This document shows positions 34,763-43,599 of a DNA stretch of 64,000 nucleotides, one piece after another. This DNA is from Aristaeella hokkaidonensis (GTDB lineage Bacteria; Bacillota; Clostridia; Christensenellales; Aristaeellaceae). Where the stretch lies: contig NZ_CP068393.1 in NCBI RefSeq assembly GCF_018128945.1, forward strand, positions 2,108,001-2,172,000, written 5' to 3'. Numbering within the stretch: position 1 is the stretch's first letter; each line of letters starts with the position of its first letter. Under the pieces are notes generated by a model. It was not told the origin of the DNA and did not search any database. It saw only the letters and a program-made list of their open reading frames with translations. A program made the position numbers and the translations under genes.

Positions 34763-36760
34763 ATGAATCAGGCGCTGAAGGAATATGCCGGCTGGGCAGA
34801 GGAAGAAGCCGCCGCTCCCGCGGAAGATCCGGTTGCGGAGCTGATGCGCGCGCGGAAGGACGAGGCGCAGTGCGCCCTGCGGACCTGGCTGGTGCCCGTG
34901 GCGGATGATATTGACCGCTGCATCCGGGAGAAGTATCTTTCCCGGATCCTGCAGGAGATGAACCTGCGGCTGGTCAACGGGGACCTGAGCCAGCTGCTGG
35001 GCATTCCCGTCGTGTCAGAGCGGATTGAGCCCCGGGAGATGGAAATGGGTTCCGTCACCTGCTGGCGCCTGAACCGGACGGACTTCCTGGCGGACGTTGA
35101 CCTGAGCGTCACCCTCACGGTGGAAAAGGAAAACCGGGATCTTCCCGTCTGCTTCCGTTTCTGCCTCTCCCTCTGGTTTACCACCGAGGATGGGTTCGCC
35201 TTTGAGGTGCAGGAGCTGCACCTGGCGGAGAACAAGCCGGACCGCAGCTTCTGGAAGCTGGACCGGTTCCTGGTCCCCGTGCTGCGGGAGGATGAGATCG
35301 AAGCCGGGGCCGACCGGCTGTGGGAAAACTGCCTGCCGGACAAGAGGGAGCCCCAGGAGCGGGAGGCCCGGACCCTGGCGGAGAAGCTGGGGCTGAACAT
35401 ACTGGAAATGCGTCTGCACTGCCAGAACCGGGTGCGCAGCATCCTCTTCTTCCGGGAGGGTTCCGTCCTGACCCAGGAGGAGAAAGCTCCCGGAGAGGAG
35501 GACTTCCCTTTCCCGGTTTCCCGCCCCGTCCCCGCCAATACGATCCTCATCAACACCGCCGCCCGGTCTGAATGCCGGGACCTGGATATCCTGCATGAGT
35601 GCATCCATTATGAATGGCACCTGCTCTTTTACCGGCTGCAGAAGCTGATGAGCACCAACCCGGCGGAGATCCGCTATCGTACCGTGCGCAACTCCATCGG
35701 CCGGCCTTCCTGCGATCCTCTCCGCTTTATGGAGCACCAGGCGAGGACCGGAAGCATCGCCCTGCTGCTGCCCCAGGGGCTGATCCGCCCCCGGGCCTGG
35801 CGCCTGTTCCAGCAGGCCAGCGCCTATCCCTCCGTCAACAATTACCAGAACCATCCCGGCTTCCGGTGGGACCGGGTCATCCGCAGCCTGGCAGAGGAAT
35901 ACCGGGTGCCCCGCACCACCCTGCGCCGCCGCCTGATCCAGCTGGGCCACCAGGCCGCCCGCGGCGCCGTCAACTATGTGGACGGGAAATACATCACGCC
36001 CTTCGCCTTCTCGGAGGATCACTCCGCGGACGGACAGGCCACGCTGGTCATCGGGCGGAAGGCGCTGGGAGACCTGTACCACCGCAGCGGGGAATTCCGC
36101 CAGCTCATGAGCCGGGGAGACTTCGTCTACGCGGACGGGCACGTCTGCGTCAATGATCCCCAGTTCATCCGGCCCACGGAGGAGGGCGCTTGCCTGACGC
36201 CCTGGGCCAACGCCCACGCCGACGCCTGCTGCCTGCGGTTTGAGAAGGTCTGGCTGCAGGAAAATGAGGAATCCGTCTGGCTCTTCGGCACATTGAACAG
36301 CAGCGAGGATTATATCCGGGAATATGACCGCTTCCTGGACAGGCGGCTGAGCCTCTCCGCCCGGGAGCGGCTTGCCCGGCGCAACCGGCTGATGGCCTCC
36401 ATGCCCGCCGCCTTCCCGGAGGCGCTGGTGTACCTGATGGAAAACCGGGATGAGGGCCGGGTGACCGTGGAGAAGCTGGCGGAGCTGGCCCACGTTTCCG
36501 ACCGGACCGTTCACCGGTACCGGAGCAGCCGGAACAGCGCCTACCATCCGGACGTGGTGGTGGCGCTGTGCATCGCCATGCACCTGCCGCCCTGGTTATC
36601 CCGCCTGATGCTTGACAAGGCCGGGTTCTCGGTGAAGAGCTACGGGCCCCGGGGATACTACGGGGAGATCCTGGACTGCTGCTTCATGGATACGATTGGA
36701 GAAGTGCAGGAGTATCTGAGAAGCGCAGGGTATCCGGAGCTGCGGCTGCAGGAAGAATAA
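34763..36760 (+). CDS. ImmA/IrrE-like zinc metallopeptidase with C-terminal helix-turn-helix
   Basis: A 665-residue protein with AAAGGAG upstream of ATG. The peptidase motif LHECIHYEWH (H278, E279, H282) follows ILINTAARSECRDLDI, the layout of ImmA/IrrE (COG2856) peptidases, which cleave repressors. The N-terminal ~250 residues are unassigned. Toward the C-terminus VTVEKLAELAHVSDRTVHRYR is a clear helix-turn-helix, followed by a helical tail (VVALCIAMHLPPWLSRLMLDKAGF) typical of regulators of this group in Clostridia. No membrane segment. It may sense stress and regulate its own promoter through the inverted repeats just upstream. It stands alone. Confidence 0.8.
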   Translation: MNQALKEYAGWAEEEAAAPAEDPVAELMRARKDEAQCALRTWLVPVADDIDRCIREKYLSRILQEMNLRLVNGDLSQLLGIPVVSERIEPREMEMGSVTCWRLNRTDFLADVDLSVTLTVEKENRDLPVCFRFCLSLWFTTEDGFAFEVQELHLAENKPDRSFWKLDRFLVPVLREDEIEAGADRLWENCLPDKREPQEREARTLAEKLGLNILEMRLHCQNRVRSILFFREGSVLTQEEKAPGEEDFPFPVSRPVPANTILINTAARSECRDLDILHECIHYEWHLLFYRLQKLMSTNPAEIRYRTVRNSIGRPSCDPLRFMEHQARTGSIALLLPQGLIRPRAWRLFQQASAYPSVNNYQNHPGFRWDRVIRSLAEEYRVPRTTLRRRLIQLGHQAARGAVNYVDGKYITPFAFSEDHSADGQATLVIGRKALGDLYHRSGEFRQLMSRGDFVYADGHVCVNDPQFIRPTEEGACLTPWANAHADACCLRFEKVWLQENEESVWLFGTLNSSEDYIREYDRFLDRRLSLSARERLARRNRLMASMPAAFPEALVYLMENRDEGRVTVEKLAELAHVSDRTVHRYRSSRNSAYHPDVVVALCIAMHLPPWLSRLMLDKAGFSVKSYGPRGYYGEILDCCFMDTIGEVQEYLRSAGYPELRLQEE

Positions 36761-37143
36761 AACCAATTCGGAATTCATAATTCATAATTGTTTTTCTTCA
36801 CCGCAGCACAGCGGATAATGTGACAGAGTGAAGAGTGTAGAGTGTAAAGTTGCGGCCGCGGAGGATCTTTCGACTCCGGCTTCGCCACCCCGGGGCTGCC
36901 GCCCGTTCTCCACTGAAATAGAGCCACTGGCTCTATTTCCGGGCGTTCCGAACCCCAAGATGACAAACTAAACAAAATGATAAACTCAAAACGTATAGGA
37001 TGTCATTCTGAGCAAGTGAGTGAAACGAACACGTCGAAGAATCTCACCTCCCGTTCACATTCAGGAACGCAAACGGTATGCCCAAACGCCTATTATCCGT
37101 TTGAGTCTATATAATTATGAATTGTGAATTGTGAATTATGAAT
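36761..37143. other. Gene-free stretch made of intergenic repeats
   Basis: No coding frame is supported. It contains AATTCATAATTCATAATTG-type AT repeats at both ends (36770-36792, 37110-37143), an AGAGTGTAGAGTGTAAAG motif, and GTCATTCTGA...GAAGAATCTC-type repeat material at about 36860-36965 and 37000-37070. Confidence 0.7.
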
Positions 37144-37174
37144 TAAGCGGACACTGCATTCACAGTGTCCGCTT
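37144..37174 (-). terminator. Terminator of the GGDEF sensor gene
   Basis: AAGCGGACACTG and CAGTGTCCGCTT form a perfect 12-bp stem immediately after the stop codon at 37178. The sequence resembles the GTGGACAC repeat family. Confidence 0.75.
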
Positions 37175-37177
37175 CTT

Positions 37178-38563
37178 TTATCTTTCGTTTTCCTTGATCT
37201 TCATGTCCTTTTCGTAGAAGCAGCAGCCCATGCGGCCGTTCTCCTTCACGTGGTAGAGGGCTGTGTCCGCGCGGCGGAACAGCTCCTGGGAATCTGCTTC
37301 CCCGTCGCCAATGGCAATACCCACGCTCATGCTGACCGAGGGCGAGCCGTCGGAGTCGTCCATCAGGGCGGCGTTGATCTGGTCCACCTTGCGCCGGATC
37401 AGTTCCTCCGGTTCATCCTTCAGGTTCACCATGAAGACCGTGAACTCGTCACCGCCGATGCGGCAGATATAGTCCACAGAGCGGAAGTTTTCCGTCAGCA
37501 CCCGGCCGACCTTCTTCAGGGCTTCGTCGCCGGTCTCATGGCCGGAAGTGTCGTTGATCTCCTTAAAGAAGTTCACGTCCAGGATCATCAGGGCCGTGGA
37601 GGAAAGATCCAGGCTTTCCCGGATCAGGTCATAGCCCGCCCGGTTATACACACCCGTCAGTTCGTCATGGGAGGCCTTGAAGCTCAGGCTCTCAATATTC
37701 TTCTTATAGGTGTGGTACATCTTGTTGTAGGTGTCTGCCAGGTACCGGAATTCCTGGGCGCCGGTGACCGGCAGCTGTTCATCCTTGCGGATGTGGTTCA
37801 CGGCCTTCAGCAAGGGCCGCACGCCCAGCCGGGTGGTCAGCCACAGGATCTTGAACACGCAGATGCTCTGGAGCAGGATCAGGGCGATCATCCACTTCAG
37901 GGAGGTGCCCGTCCTGGCTTCCATTTCCTCCCGGGTCTTCTGGGTGCTTCCGGTCAGGGTGTCCACGCACTCCTGCATATCCTCCCGGATCCGGCTCTTC
38001 TGCGCGTAATAATCCGCGTCATGGGTCAGCAGCTGTGCCTTGTTCGTTTTTTCCTCTCTGGACAGCGCCTTATCCTCTTCGGTCAGTTCCACCTTCTGCA
38101 GGGCAGCCGGGATATCCATATCCCCGGAGGCGTCCAGCATCAGGCGCATGGCATAGTGTTCCCGGTTCATCAGGTCCATGGATTCATTCATGGCCGATTG
38201 CAGCTGGGCCAGGGCCGGAGAATTGGGAGCGTTCTTGAACATGACCGCCAGGGCATGCTCCCGCCTGCGCTCTCCCTCCGCCTCCCGGAAATAGTTTTCC
38301 AGGTGCGTCCGGTCGCCGATAACGGTATATCGCTGGACCTCCTCCGTCAGGTAATCGGAGGCGTCCATCAGGTCATCCGCGGCGGCAGCCAGCTCGATAT
38401 AGTCTCCCGTCGCGTCGGACAGGGCGTCAAAAGCCCGCACCGTGCTGATGGTGGTATACAGCAGGATCGCCATGATGATCGCGGACAAAAAGAGCATAAG
38501 CCAGGAAAAGCGTCTCAGTGAAACGCCCCGCTCCACTCCTTTTTTGATTAACGACACGATCAT
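37178..38563 (-). CDS. Membrane diguanylate cyclase with extracytoplasmic sensor region
   Basis: A 461-residue protein. A first transmembrane helix at ~21-41 (FSWLMLFLSAIIMAILL), a helical extracytoplasmic sensor region to ~220, a second membrane helix (~225-245) and a short HAMP-like linker lead to a GGDEF domain (~300-455). The active site is complete: FDVNFFKEINDTSGHETGDEAL-type substrate loop and RIGGDEF. The inhibitory I-site R-S-V-D lies five residues before GGDEF, so product inhibition is expected. It makes c-di-GMP in response to an unknown external signal. Start ATG at 38563 follows AGGGGGTC. Divergent from the SIMPL gene. Confidence 0.92.
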   Translation of the reverse strand: MIVSLIKKGVERGVSLRRFSWLMLFLSAIIMAILLYTTISTVRAFDALSDATGDYIELAAAADDLMDASDYLTEEVQRYTVIGDRTHLENYFREAEGERRREHALAVMFKNAPNSPALAQLQSAMNESMDLMNREHYAMRLMLDASGDMDIPAALQKVELTEEDKALSREEKTNKAQLLTHDADYYAQKSRIREDMQECVDTLTGSTQKTREEMEARTGTSLKWMIALILLQSICVFKILWLTTRLGVRPLLKAVNHIRKDEQLPVTGAQEFRYLADTYNKMYHTYKKNIESLSFKASHDELTGVYNRAGYDLIRESLDLSSTALMILDVNFFKEINDTSGHETGDEALKKVGRVLTENFRSVDYICRIGGDEFTVFMVNLKDEPEELIRRKVDQINAALMDDSDGSPSVSMSVGIAIGDGEADSQELFRRADTALYHVKENGRMGCCFYEKDMKIKENER

Positions 38564-38726
38564 GACCCCCTGATATAGTTTTTTACAATTCGCCCAGACT
38601 ACACTTGCATTTTACCTTGTCACCGTGGTAGTGTCAATGTAGAAAAAAGCCGGAAAAATTTACGGAACTTTTTGATGATAACGATCGTCATACTTAGTGA
38701 AACCACTTTGAAGGAGGATTTCTTTT

Positions 38727-39434
38727 ATGCGTAAACTGACTGCAATCATCCTGGCCCTTGTGCTGGCCCTGTCCCTGTCCGCCGCCCTGGCGGATTCCAC
38801 CATCTCCGTCTCCGGCACCGGCGAGGTGCTGGTCCCCGCCGACGTGGCGGTTGTGTCCCTGGGCGTGAACGCCCGGAATGCCGAGGCGCCCCGTGCCCAG
38901 GCGGAAGCCAACGAGATCATCGCCCGGATCCGGGAAGCCCTGACGGCTGCCGGTTTTGCCGAGGATGATATCAACACCGGGTATATCAACCTCTACGGTA
39001 TATACGACTACAGCAGCTACGGTGGCAGCGAAAAAATCACCGGCTACAACGCCTCTTCCAGCCTGGCCGTCCGGGTCACGGACATGAGCCGCGTGGGCGA
39101 AGTGATTGACCTGGCCTTCGGCGCCGGTGCCAACATGCTGGACGGCGTTTCCTTCTCCGTGCAGGATGAAACCGCTGCCCGGGCGGATGCCCTGAGGATG
39201 GCTGTGGAAGACGCAAAGGCCAAGGCCGCCGTGCTGGCGGAAGCCGCCGGATTCACCAACCTGGAAATTGAAAACATCCAGGAAAACGGCGTGTACGCCT
39301 ATGACAGCGGCGCCAACAACTTCGCCGTGAAGGCCGCCGGAATGGCGGAATACGCAACCGACGCCGCCACCATCATCCACGCGGCAAAGATCAGCGTGAA
39401 CGCGAATATCATTATCACGTTTGAAGTGAAGTAA
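38727..39434 (+). CDS. SIMPL-domain (DUF541) secreted protein
   Basis: A 235-residue protein with AAGGAGG upstream. A signal peptide (MRKLTAIILALVLALSLSAALA) precedes a single SIMPL domain (STISVSGTGEVLVPADVAVVSLGV ... ALRMAVEDAKAKAAVLAEAAG). Family members (BP26, YggE) form periplasmic or surface oligomers linked to stress tolerance; no enzymatic role is known. It is monocistronic, divergent from the diguanylate cyclase, and followed by a GTGGACAC-family palindrome that probably terminates it. Confidence 0.9.
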   Translation: MRKLTAIILALVLALSLSAALADSTISVSGTGEVLVPADVAVVSLGVNARNAEAPRAQAEANEIIARIREALTAAGFAEDDINTGYINLYGIYDYSSYGGSEKITGYNASSSLAVRVTDMSRVGEVIDLAFGAGANMLDGVSFSVQDETAARADALRMAVEDAKAKAAVLAEAAGFTNLEIENIQENGVYAYDSGANNFAVKAAGMAEYATDAATIIHAAKISVNANIIITFEVK

Positions 39435-39453
39435 ATTGGCAATTCATCAATCA

Positions 39454-39490
39454 AAAATGGACACTGGGGACTGTCCCCAGTGTCCATTTT
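39454..39490 (+). repeat. GTGGACAC-family palindrome acting as probable terminator
   Basis: AAAATGGACACTGGGGAC and GTCCCCAGTGTCCATTTT are exact complements, 20 bases after the SIMPL stop, ending in TTTT. Confidence 0.85.
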
Positions 39491-39602
39491 CGAACGAAAC
39501 GAAGTGAAGTTGAGAAATCCCTTACTACCGACGAAGTCGGAAAATATATTAGGTTGAAATATACCTATAATTATAGTATTATATGTGCGGGAGGTATCAG
39601 CA

Positions 39603-39845
39603 ATGAATATCGATACAAATTCTATTGTGACTGCTACTGAAGCTAATCAGAACTTTTCCCGCGTAGCCAAACTGGCCGAGAAAAAAGGGAGAGTTGTCGT
39701 TTTCAAAAACAATCGTCCCAAACTGCTGATTATTGATCTGGATACCGAACCGCAAATTGAAATGACCGAAGATGAAAAACTGGAGTTTGTTGCCCGCAGG
39801 ATTCTAAAGGAACACAAAGCCGCTTTTGAAGAACTGGCAAAATAA
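39603..39845 (+). CDS. Phd/YefM-type antitoxin-like protein (no toxin partner seen)
   Basis: An 80-residue protein with GGGAGG upstream of the ATG at 39603. The N-terminal TATEANQNFSRVAKLAEKKGRVVVFKNNRPKLLII matches the DNA-binding half of Phd/YefM antitoxins; the C-terminal helix (DEKLEFVARRILKEHKAAFEEL) would wrap a toxin. No RelE, Doc or similar toxin follows; instead a radical SAM gene starts 33 bases later. It may be an orphan antitoxin or a stand-alone regulator. Confidence 0.82.
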   Translation: MNIDTNSIVTATEANQNFSRVAKLAEKKGRVVVFKNNRPKLLIIDLDTEPQIEMTEDEKLEFVARRILKEHKAAFEELAK

Positions 39846-39878
39846 AAAGAGAACTATCGTTTTTCCTGAAGGTGTACT

Positions 39879-40928
39879 ATGTCCATCAATTTTGATCTTT
39901 TGATTGCCGGGTGCAATACCCGCTGCAGGCACTGCTATGTGAACGGCGGCCCGGGGCCCATGATGCCCGCGGAGCTGGCGCTTTTATGCATTGAGAAGCT
40001 GGACACCCTGGCAGCCCTCCTGCCCTGTGAAACCAGCTTCACCATGGACAATGAACCCATGAACCATCCGGAGATTGAAACCATCATCCGGAGCGCTGCT
40101 TCGACCCAGCACATTCCCCACTACCACCACGGCATGACCAGCGGCATTGCCCTGCTGAACCGGAAAGACCGGGACGCCGTGCTGCAGGCCTATATGGAGT
40201 GCGGCTACCGTGACTTCGGCATCACCATCCACGGAAACGCCGCACACCACGATGAGATCGTCCGGCGGGAAGGCGCTTACCAGGCCTCGGTTGACGTTGC
40301 GGAATATATCAAGTCCCGCGGAGCAACAGTCGGCCTGTCCCTGATGTTCAACCGTTTCTTCCCGGAGGACGCGGATGGAACCGACAGCCTGATCACCAGG
40401 CTTCAGCCAAGCTGGATCTTTTTCGCCGTTCCCAATTTCACGCCCCATGTGCACATGGCGGAGTTTGAACCTTACCGCGGCACCCTGGAGATGCTCAATC
40501 AGCTTCGCCCGCAGCTGGAGCGCTGGCGCTGGCCGGAAGAAATGCGGCAGGAAGTCTGCACCCCCGGTATGCTCCGGGAGCGGATCGAAGGCGGGCTTGA
40601 GATCGCGGAGCTGTTCCGGCAGCCCCAGGACGAACTGTACCTGACTGTGCATCCGGACGGGAACCTGTATGTGGGAAACACCGGTGCGGAAACGGAATGC
40701 CTGGGCAATATGCGGACGCTGGATATCCGGGAGACGGCCCTGCGCATCAGCGAACTGCCGGGGAACCGGGACTATACCGCGTTCTATGACATTAACCGCC
40801 TGCCCGGCCGGGAAGAACTGCTCCGGGCGCTGGAGCTGCTGCCCCGGGACCTGGCGTACAGTGATACCGCCAGCGCCATTTACAGAATTCTGGCAGCGAT
40901 GGACGTTCCGACAAAGATCATCCGTTAA
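39879..40928 (+). CDS. Radical SAM protein of unknown substrate
   Basis: A 349-residue protein with the radical SAM cluster motif CNTRCRHC (C12, C16, C19) at the very N-terminus, followed by a TIM-barrel-like region (FTMDNEPMNHPEIETII, DFGITIHGNAAHHDEIVRREGAY, VGLSLMFNRF). A late VHPDGNLYVGNTGAE and CLGNMR segment resembles the auxiliary region of SPASM-like proteins but lacks a full cysteine set. Such enzymes use a 4Fe-4S cluster and S-adenosylmethionine for radical chemistry. It has a weak AAGG ribosome site and follows the Phd-like gene closely, so the two may be co-transcribed. Substrate unknown. Confidence 0.85.
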   Translation: MSINFDLLIAGCNTRCRHCYVNGGPGPMMPAELALLCIEKLDTLAALLPCETSFTMDNEPMNHPEIETIIRSAASTQHIPHYHHGMTSGIALLNRKDRDAVLQAYMECGYRDFGITIHGNAAHHDEIVRREGAYQASVDVAEYIKSRGATVGLSLMFNRFFPEDADGTDSLITRLQPSWIFFAVPNFTPHVHMAEFEPYRGTLEMLNQLRPQLERWRWPEEMRQEVCTPGMLRERIEGGLEIAELFRQPQDELYLTVHPDGNLYVGNTGAETECLGNMRTLDIRETALRISELPGNRDYTAFYDINRLPGREELLRALELLPRDLAYSDTASAIYRILAAMDVPTKIIR

Positions 40929-40936
40929 TTAATTGA

Positions 40937-41007
40937 AAGTGGACACTGGGGACTGTCCCGGGTGTCCAAAATAAAGTGGACACTGGGGACTGTCCCGGGT
41001 GTCCACC
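40937..41007. repeat. Two tandem GTGGACAC-family repeats
   Basis: AAAGTGGACACTGGGGAC followed by TGTCCCGGGTGTCCA occurs at 40937-40969 and again at 40974-41007, directly after the radical SAM stop. The two units differ only at the edges. Confidence 0.85.
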
Positions 41008-41039
41008 CGACATATATTCACAAGGAGGGAAAACAACCC

Positions 41040-41729
41040 ATGAAAAAAATCGTTCTTCTGGCGGATCTTCACGGCAACATGGTTGCCACCGAGGCAATGG
41101 AACGGGAACTGGACAAAATCCAGCCGGATGACATCTGGTTCCTCGGGGACGCCGTCGGCAAGGGACCGGAAAGCGACAAGACCTGCGACTGGGCCAGGAC
41201 GCATTGCAACCACTGGCTGGCGGGAAACTGGGACCGCGTCCTGCGCACCATTCCGGAACCCAACCTCTATTTCATCAACCAGATCGGCGAAGAGCGGCTT
41301 CAGTGGCTGGATTCCCTCCCCCTGGAGGATGAGCTGGAGATCAGCGGCATTCGCTTCCGCCTTGTTCACGGCCGCTTCCTGGATCCTATGTATGGCAGCG
41401 ATGACCCTGACGAAAAGCTGAGGGAAGGGTTCCGCTTCCATGACGGGCGGCCGGAAGCGAGCGGCATGATCTGCGCCGACAGCCACGCGCCCTATATCCG
41501 TCCGCTAATCGGCGGATACGCGATGAACACCGGCAGCATCGGCGTCAACCTCGGTGTTTCCAGGGCACACGCGCTGCTGCTGGAGGGAGAGGACGGCCCC
41601 GCGCCATTAAAGATTACCATCCTGTCTGTTCCCTATGACAACCGGAAGGCGGCAGCCATCGCTGAGCAGTATCCCGACCTTCCCCAGAGGGAACGCTACC
41701 TGAAAGAAATCACCAGATGGATCATGTAA
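41040..41729 (+). CDS. Calcineurin-like metallophosphoesterase
   Basis: A 229-residue protein from the ATG at 41040 with AAGGAGGG upstream; an upstream ATG at 40962 lies inside the repeat and is not used. Motifs of the metallophosphoesterase fold are visible: DLHGN (D9, H11), GDAVGKGP (D37), GNWD (N63) and LVHGR. Two positions deviate from the YfcE/ApaH pattern: Trp replaces His in GNHD and the usual GHTH is ADSHAPY, so metal coordination may be altered. Substrate unknown; relatives hydrolyse phosphodiesters or dinucleotides. A single-gene unit. Confidence 0.85.
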   Translation: MKKIVLLADLHGNMVATEAMERELDKIQPDDIWFLGDAVGKGPESDKTCDWARTHCNHWLAGNWDRVLRTIPEPNLYFINQIGEERLQWLDSLPLEDELEISGIRFRLVHGRFLDPMYGSDDPDEKLREGFRFHDGRPEASGMICADSHAPYIRPLIGGYAMNTGSIGVNLGVSRAHALLLEGEDGPAPLKITILSVPYDNRKAAAIAEQYPDLPQRERYLKEITRWIM

Positions 41730-41770
41730 AAAAGTGGACACTGGGGACAGTCCCCAGTGTCCACTTTTTT
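41728..41770. terminator. Bidirectional terminator built from a GTGGACAC-family palindrome
   Basis: AAAAAAGTGGACACTGGG...CCCAGTGTCCACTTTTTT is a perfect stem with A- and T-runs on both sides. It overlaps the stop codons of two convergent genes (41729 and 41769). Confidence 0.9.
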
Positions 41771-43082
41771 ATTCAAGTTTCAGCTCGATCGCCAGGTCTT
41801 CCCGTTCCACATCTTCTGAATCCGTGTGCTGAACCGGAACCAGCGTAACGGAGCTGATCGGTTTGTTGGTGTCATACTCCAATGTATACGTGATAGCCGA
41901 TCTTCCGAAACCATTATCGCCCTGGTGCAATGACGTATAAAGGGACTGCAGTTCAGCTTCGTCTGATTTCAGTTTAAATGTCCAGGGCAGATTGTCCAGA
42001 TTATATTCATACGCTTCATATGAATATTTGAAGGTCCTCGTGATCATGATGCAGAATCCGTCCGCGGTGGCTTCTGCCTTTGTGATTTCATATTTCTGTT
42101 CTTCCGGTTTCTTTTCTTCAGGAAGCACAAACTTGACAGGCGCCTCGACTTTCCGCACCTCCGCCTTATCGGCGACAAAGCTGAAGGTCGCCTGCTCTTC
42201 CAGGGTGAAAACGTCTTTGGTATACAGGTTCAGATAATAGGAGTCAAAATCGTCCTCAACGATTATCGCACCATCTTTCACATACGGATGCTCGATAATC
42301 TCTTCCATTCCATAGCCATATTCGTCCAGCATCAATTCGTGCCGGTCAAAGGCTTCATACTCTTTCTCCCTGAACGCCTGCCAGTCCGCATCCGTAAATC
42401 CTTCGCTGCCGAAGCCCGAATCCTCAAAGCTGATCGTCCAGTCTGTATGCAGGACATTGAAGGTGATCGTCCATTCCACGTCCTCGCTTACAGTGGTCGG
42501 ATTATAATCTTTGTCCCTCAGGGCTACTTCATAGACCATATCGCTCAGGTCATAATCCTCCCTGGGAATCAGCGGTTTCAGATCCGGTACCCAGAAGCCG
42601 CTCCTGTCAGCCCAGCCATCGACATTCATGATATCTGTTTCGAAGTTTTTATTCCCGCATACGGCTTTCACAACGGGGTACGCAAAGATCTTTTCCGCCC
42701 CCTCTTTCGGGGTAACGCTCATGGAAAACCTCAGTTTGTATCCGTCAAACACGGCTTCCCGGATTTCAGCGCTGAAGTACTTTCCTTCCCAGGTCTGTCC
42801 GATCGACACAATCCGATCCGTAAAGGCGGTGTTTTCAGCCTGTTCCGGATAATACCGGAGAAGTCCGAAACCGTTGGTCACCGCGGCGGCCACGGCGGTC
42901 ATCAATAACATAATGGCTAAGACTATCACTAAGCCCGCAGGCACTTTTTTTCTCATGGGTTCATTTTCCTTTCCCTGCGCACGGAAACGAACCTTCTGCG
43001 CCAGCCAGGGATCAGGCTTCGCAGCGGACGTCATCTGATCCACTGCCTGATGAACCTTCTGATGAAGATTGTTTCCACTCAT
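41769..43082 (-). CDS. Membrane-bound anti-sigma factor-like protein (DUF4179 type)
   Basis: A 437-residue protein. The N-terminal ~45 residues are cytoplasmic (LHQKVHQAVDQM, KPDPWLAQKVRFRAQ), followed by one transmembrane helix (about 48-69, GLVIVLAIMLLMTAVAAAV) and a large extracytoplasmic beta-rich domain with Ig-like strands. This is the layout of DUF4179/RsgI-like anti-sigma factors. The ATG at 43082 lies inside the sigma gene and has its own GGAGG eight bases upstream, so the two are translationally coupled with a 71-base overlap. It probably binds the ECF sigma factor until an envelope signal arrives. Confidence 0.82.
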   Translation of the reverse strand: MSGNNLHQKVHQAVDQMTSAAKPDPWLAQKVRFRAQGKENEPMRKKVPAGLVIVLAIMLLMTAVAAAVTNGFGLLRYYPEQAENTAFTDRIVSIGQTWEGKYFSAEIREAVFDGYKLRFSMSVTPKEGAEKIFAYPVVKAVCGNKNFETDIMNVDGWADRSGFWVPDLKPLIPREDYDLSDMVYEVALRDKDYNPTTVSEDVEWTITFNVLHTDWTISFEDSGFGSEGFTDADWQAFREKEYEAFDRHELMLDEYGYGMEEIIEHPYVKDGAIIVEDDFDSYYLNLYTKDVFTLEEQATFSFVADKAEVRKVEAPVKFVLPEEKKPEEQKYEITKAEATADGFCIMITRTFKYSYEAYEYNLDNLPWTFKLKSDEAELQSLYTSLHQGDNGFGRSAITYTLEYDTNKPISSVTLVPVQHTDSEDVEREDLAIELKLE

Positions 43083-43599
43083 CTTCCCAACCTCCTTTCA
43101 GCTCATTCCGGAGTATTTCCTGCGCATGTTTTAATCGTCTTGATACGGTTGAAGTTGAGGTATGCAGCGCTTCCGCAACCTCAGTCAGATTCATGTCCTG
43201 ATAATAGTAAAGGAGAATCACGTCTTTATACCGGACAGGCAGCTTCAGCAGCGCCTGGCCAAGTTCTTCCGCCTCTTCATCCTTTTCGTTTTCTTCAGCA
43301 GCCAGCTGGAGGTCGTCCGGATTCACGCTCATTTTCCGGTGGCGAAGCCAGGCGGAACGAAGCATGTCACGGCAGGTGTTGACCCCGATCTTCATGATCC
43401 AGGTTTTCATGCTGCAGCCTTCCCTGAACTGATCCATGTTCTTGTATACCTTCAGGAATGTATCCTGCACGGCATCCTCAGCCAGGGTCATGTCACGCAG
43501 ATACATAAAGCACAGGCGCTTCAGCGGCATCTGGTATTCCAGTACCAGGTTGTCAAACAATTCTTCCGTGTTGCAGGACGGGCCCTTTTCCGCAATCAT
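43012..43599 (-). CDS. ECF-type RNA polymerase sigma factor
   Basis: A 195-residue sigma-70 family protein. Region 2 is seen as FDNLVLEYQMPLKRLCFMYLRDMTLAEDAVQDTFLKVYKNMDQF and region 4 as LLKLPVRYKDVILLYYYQDMNLTEVAEALHTSTSTVSRRLKHAQEIL. A Ser/Gly/Asp-rich C-terminal tail of ~30 residues is encoded in the stretch shared with the anti-sigma gene and probably exists because of that overlap. GGAGG lies 11 bases before the ATG. It likely directs transcription of an envelope-stress regulon together with its cognate anti-sigma. Confidence 0.93.
   Translation of the reverse strand: MIAEKGPSCNTEELFDNLVLEYQMPLKRLCFMYLRDMTLAEDAVQDTFLKVYKNMDQFREGCSMKTWIMKIGVNTCRDMLRSAWLRHRKMSVNPDDLQLAAEENEKDEEAEELGQALLKLPVRYKDVILLYYYQDMNLTEVAEALHTSTSTVSRRLKHAQEILRNELKGGWEDEWKQSSSEGSSGSGSDDVRCEA

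Noticed and set aside
35015..36583. 522-codon minus-strand open frame opposite the ImmA-like gene
   Set aside because: No ribosome site or motif; the plus strand has a clear HExxH peptidase and HTH.
37250..38521. 423-codon plus-strand open frame opposite the diguanylate cyclase
   Set aside because: It is a shadow of GC-rich third positions; no ribosome site or family match.
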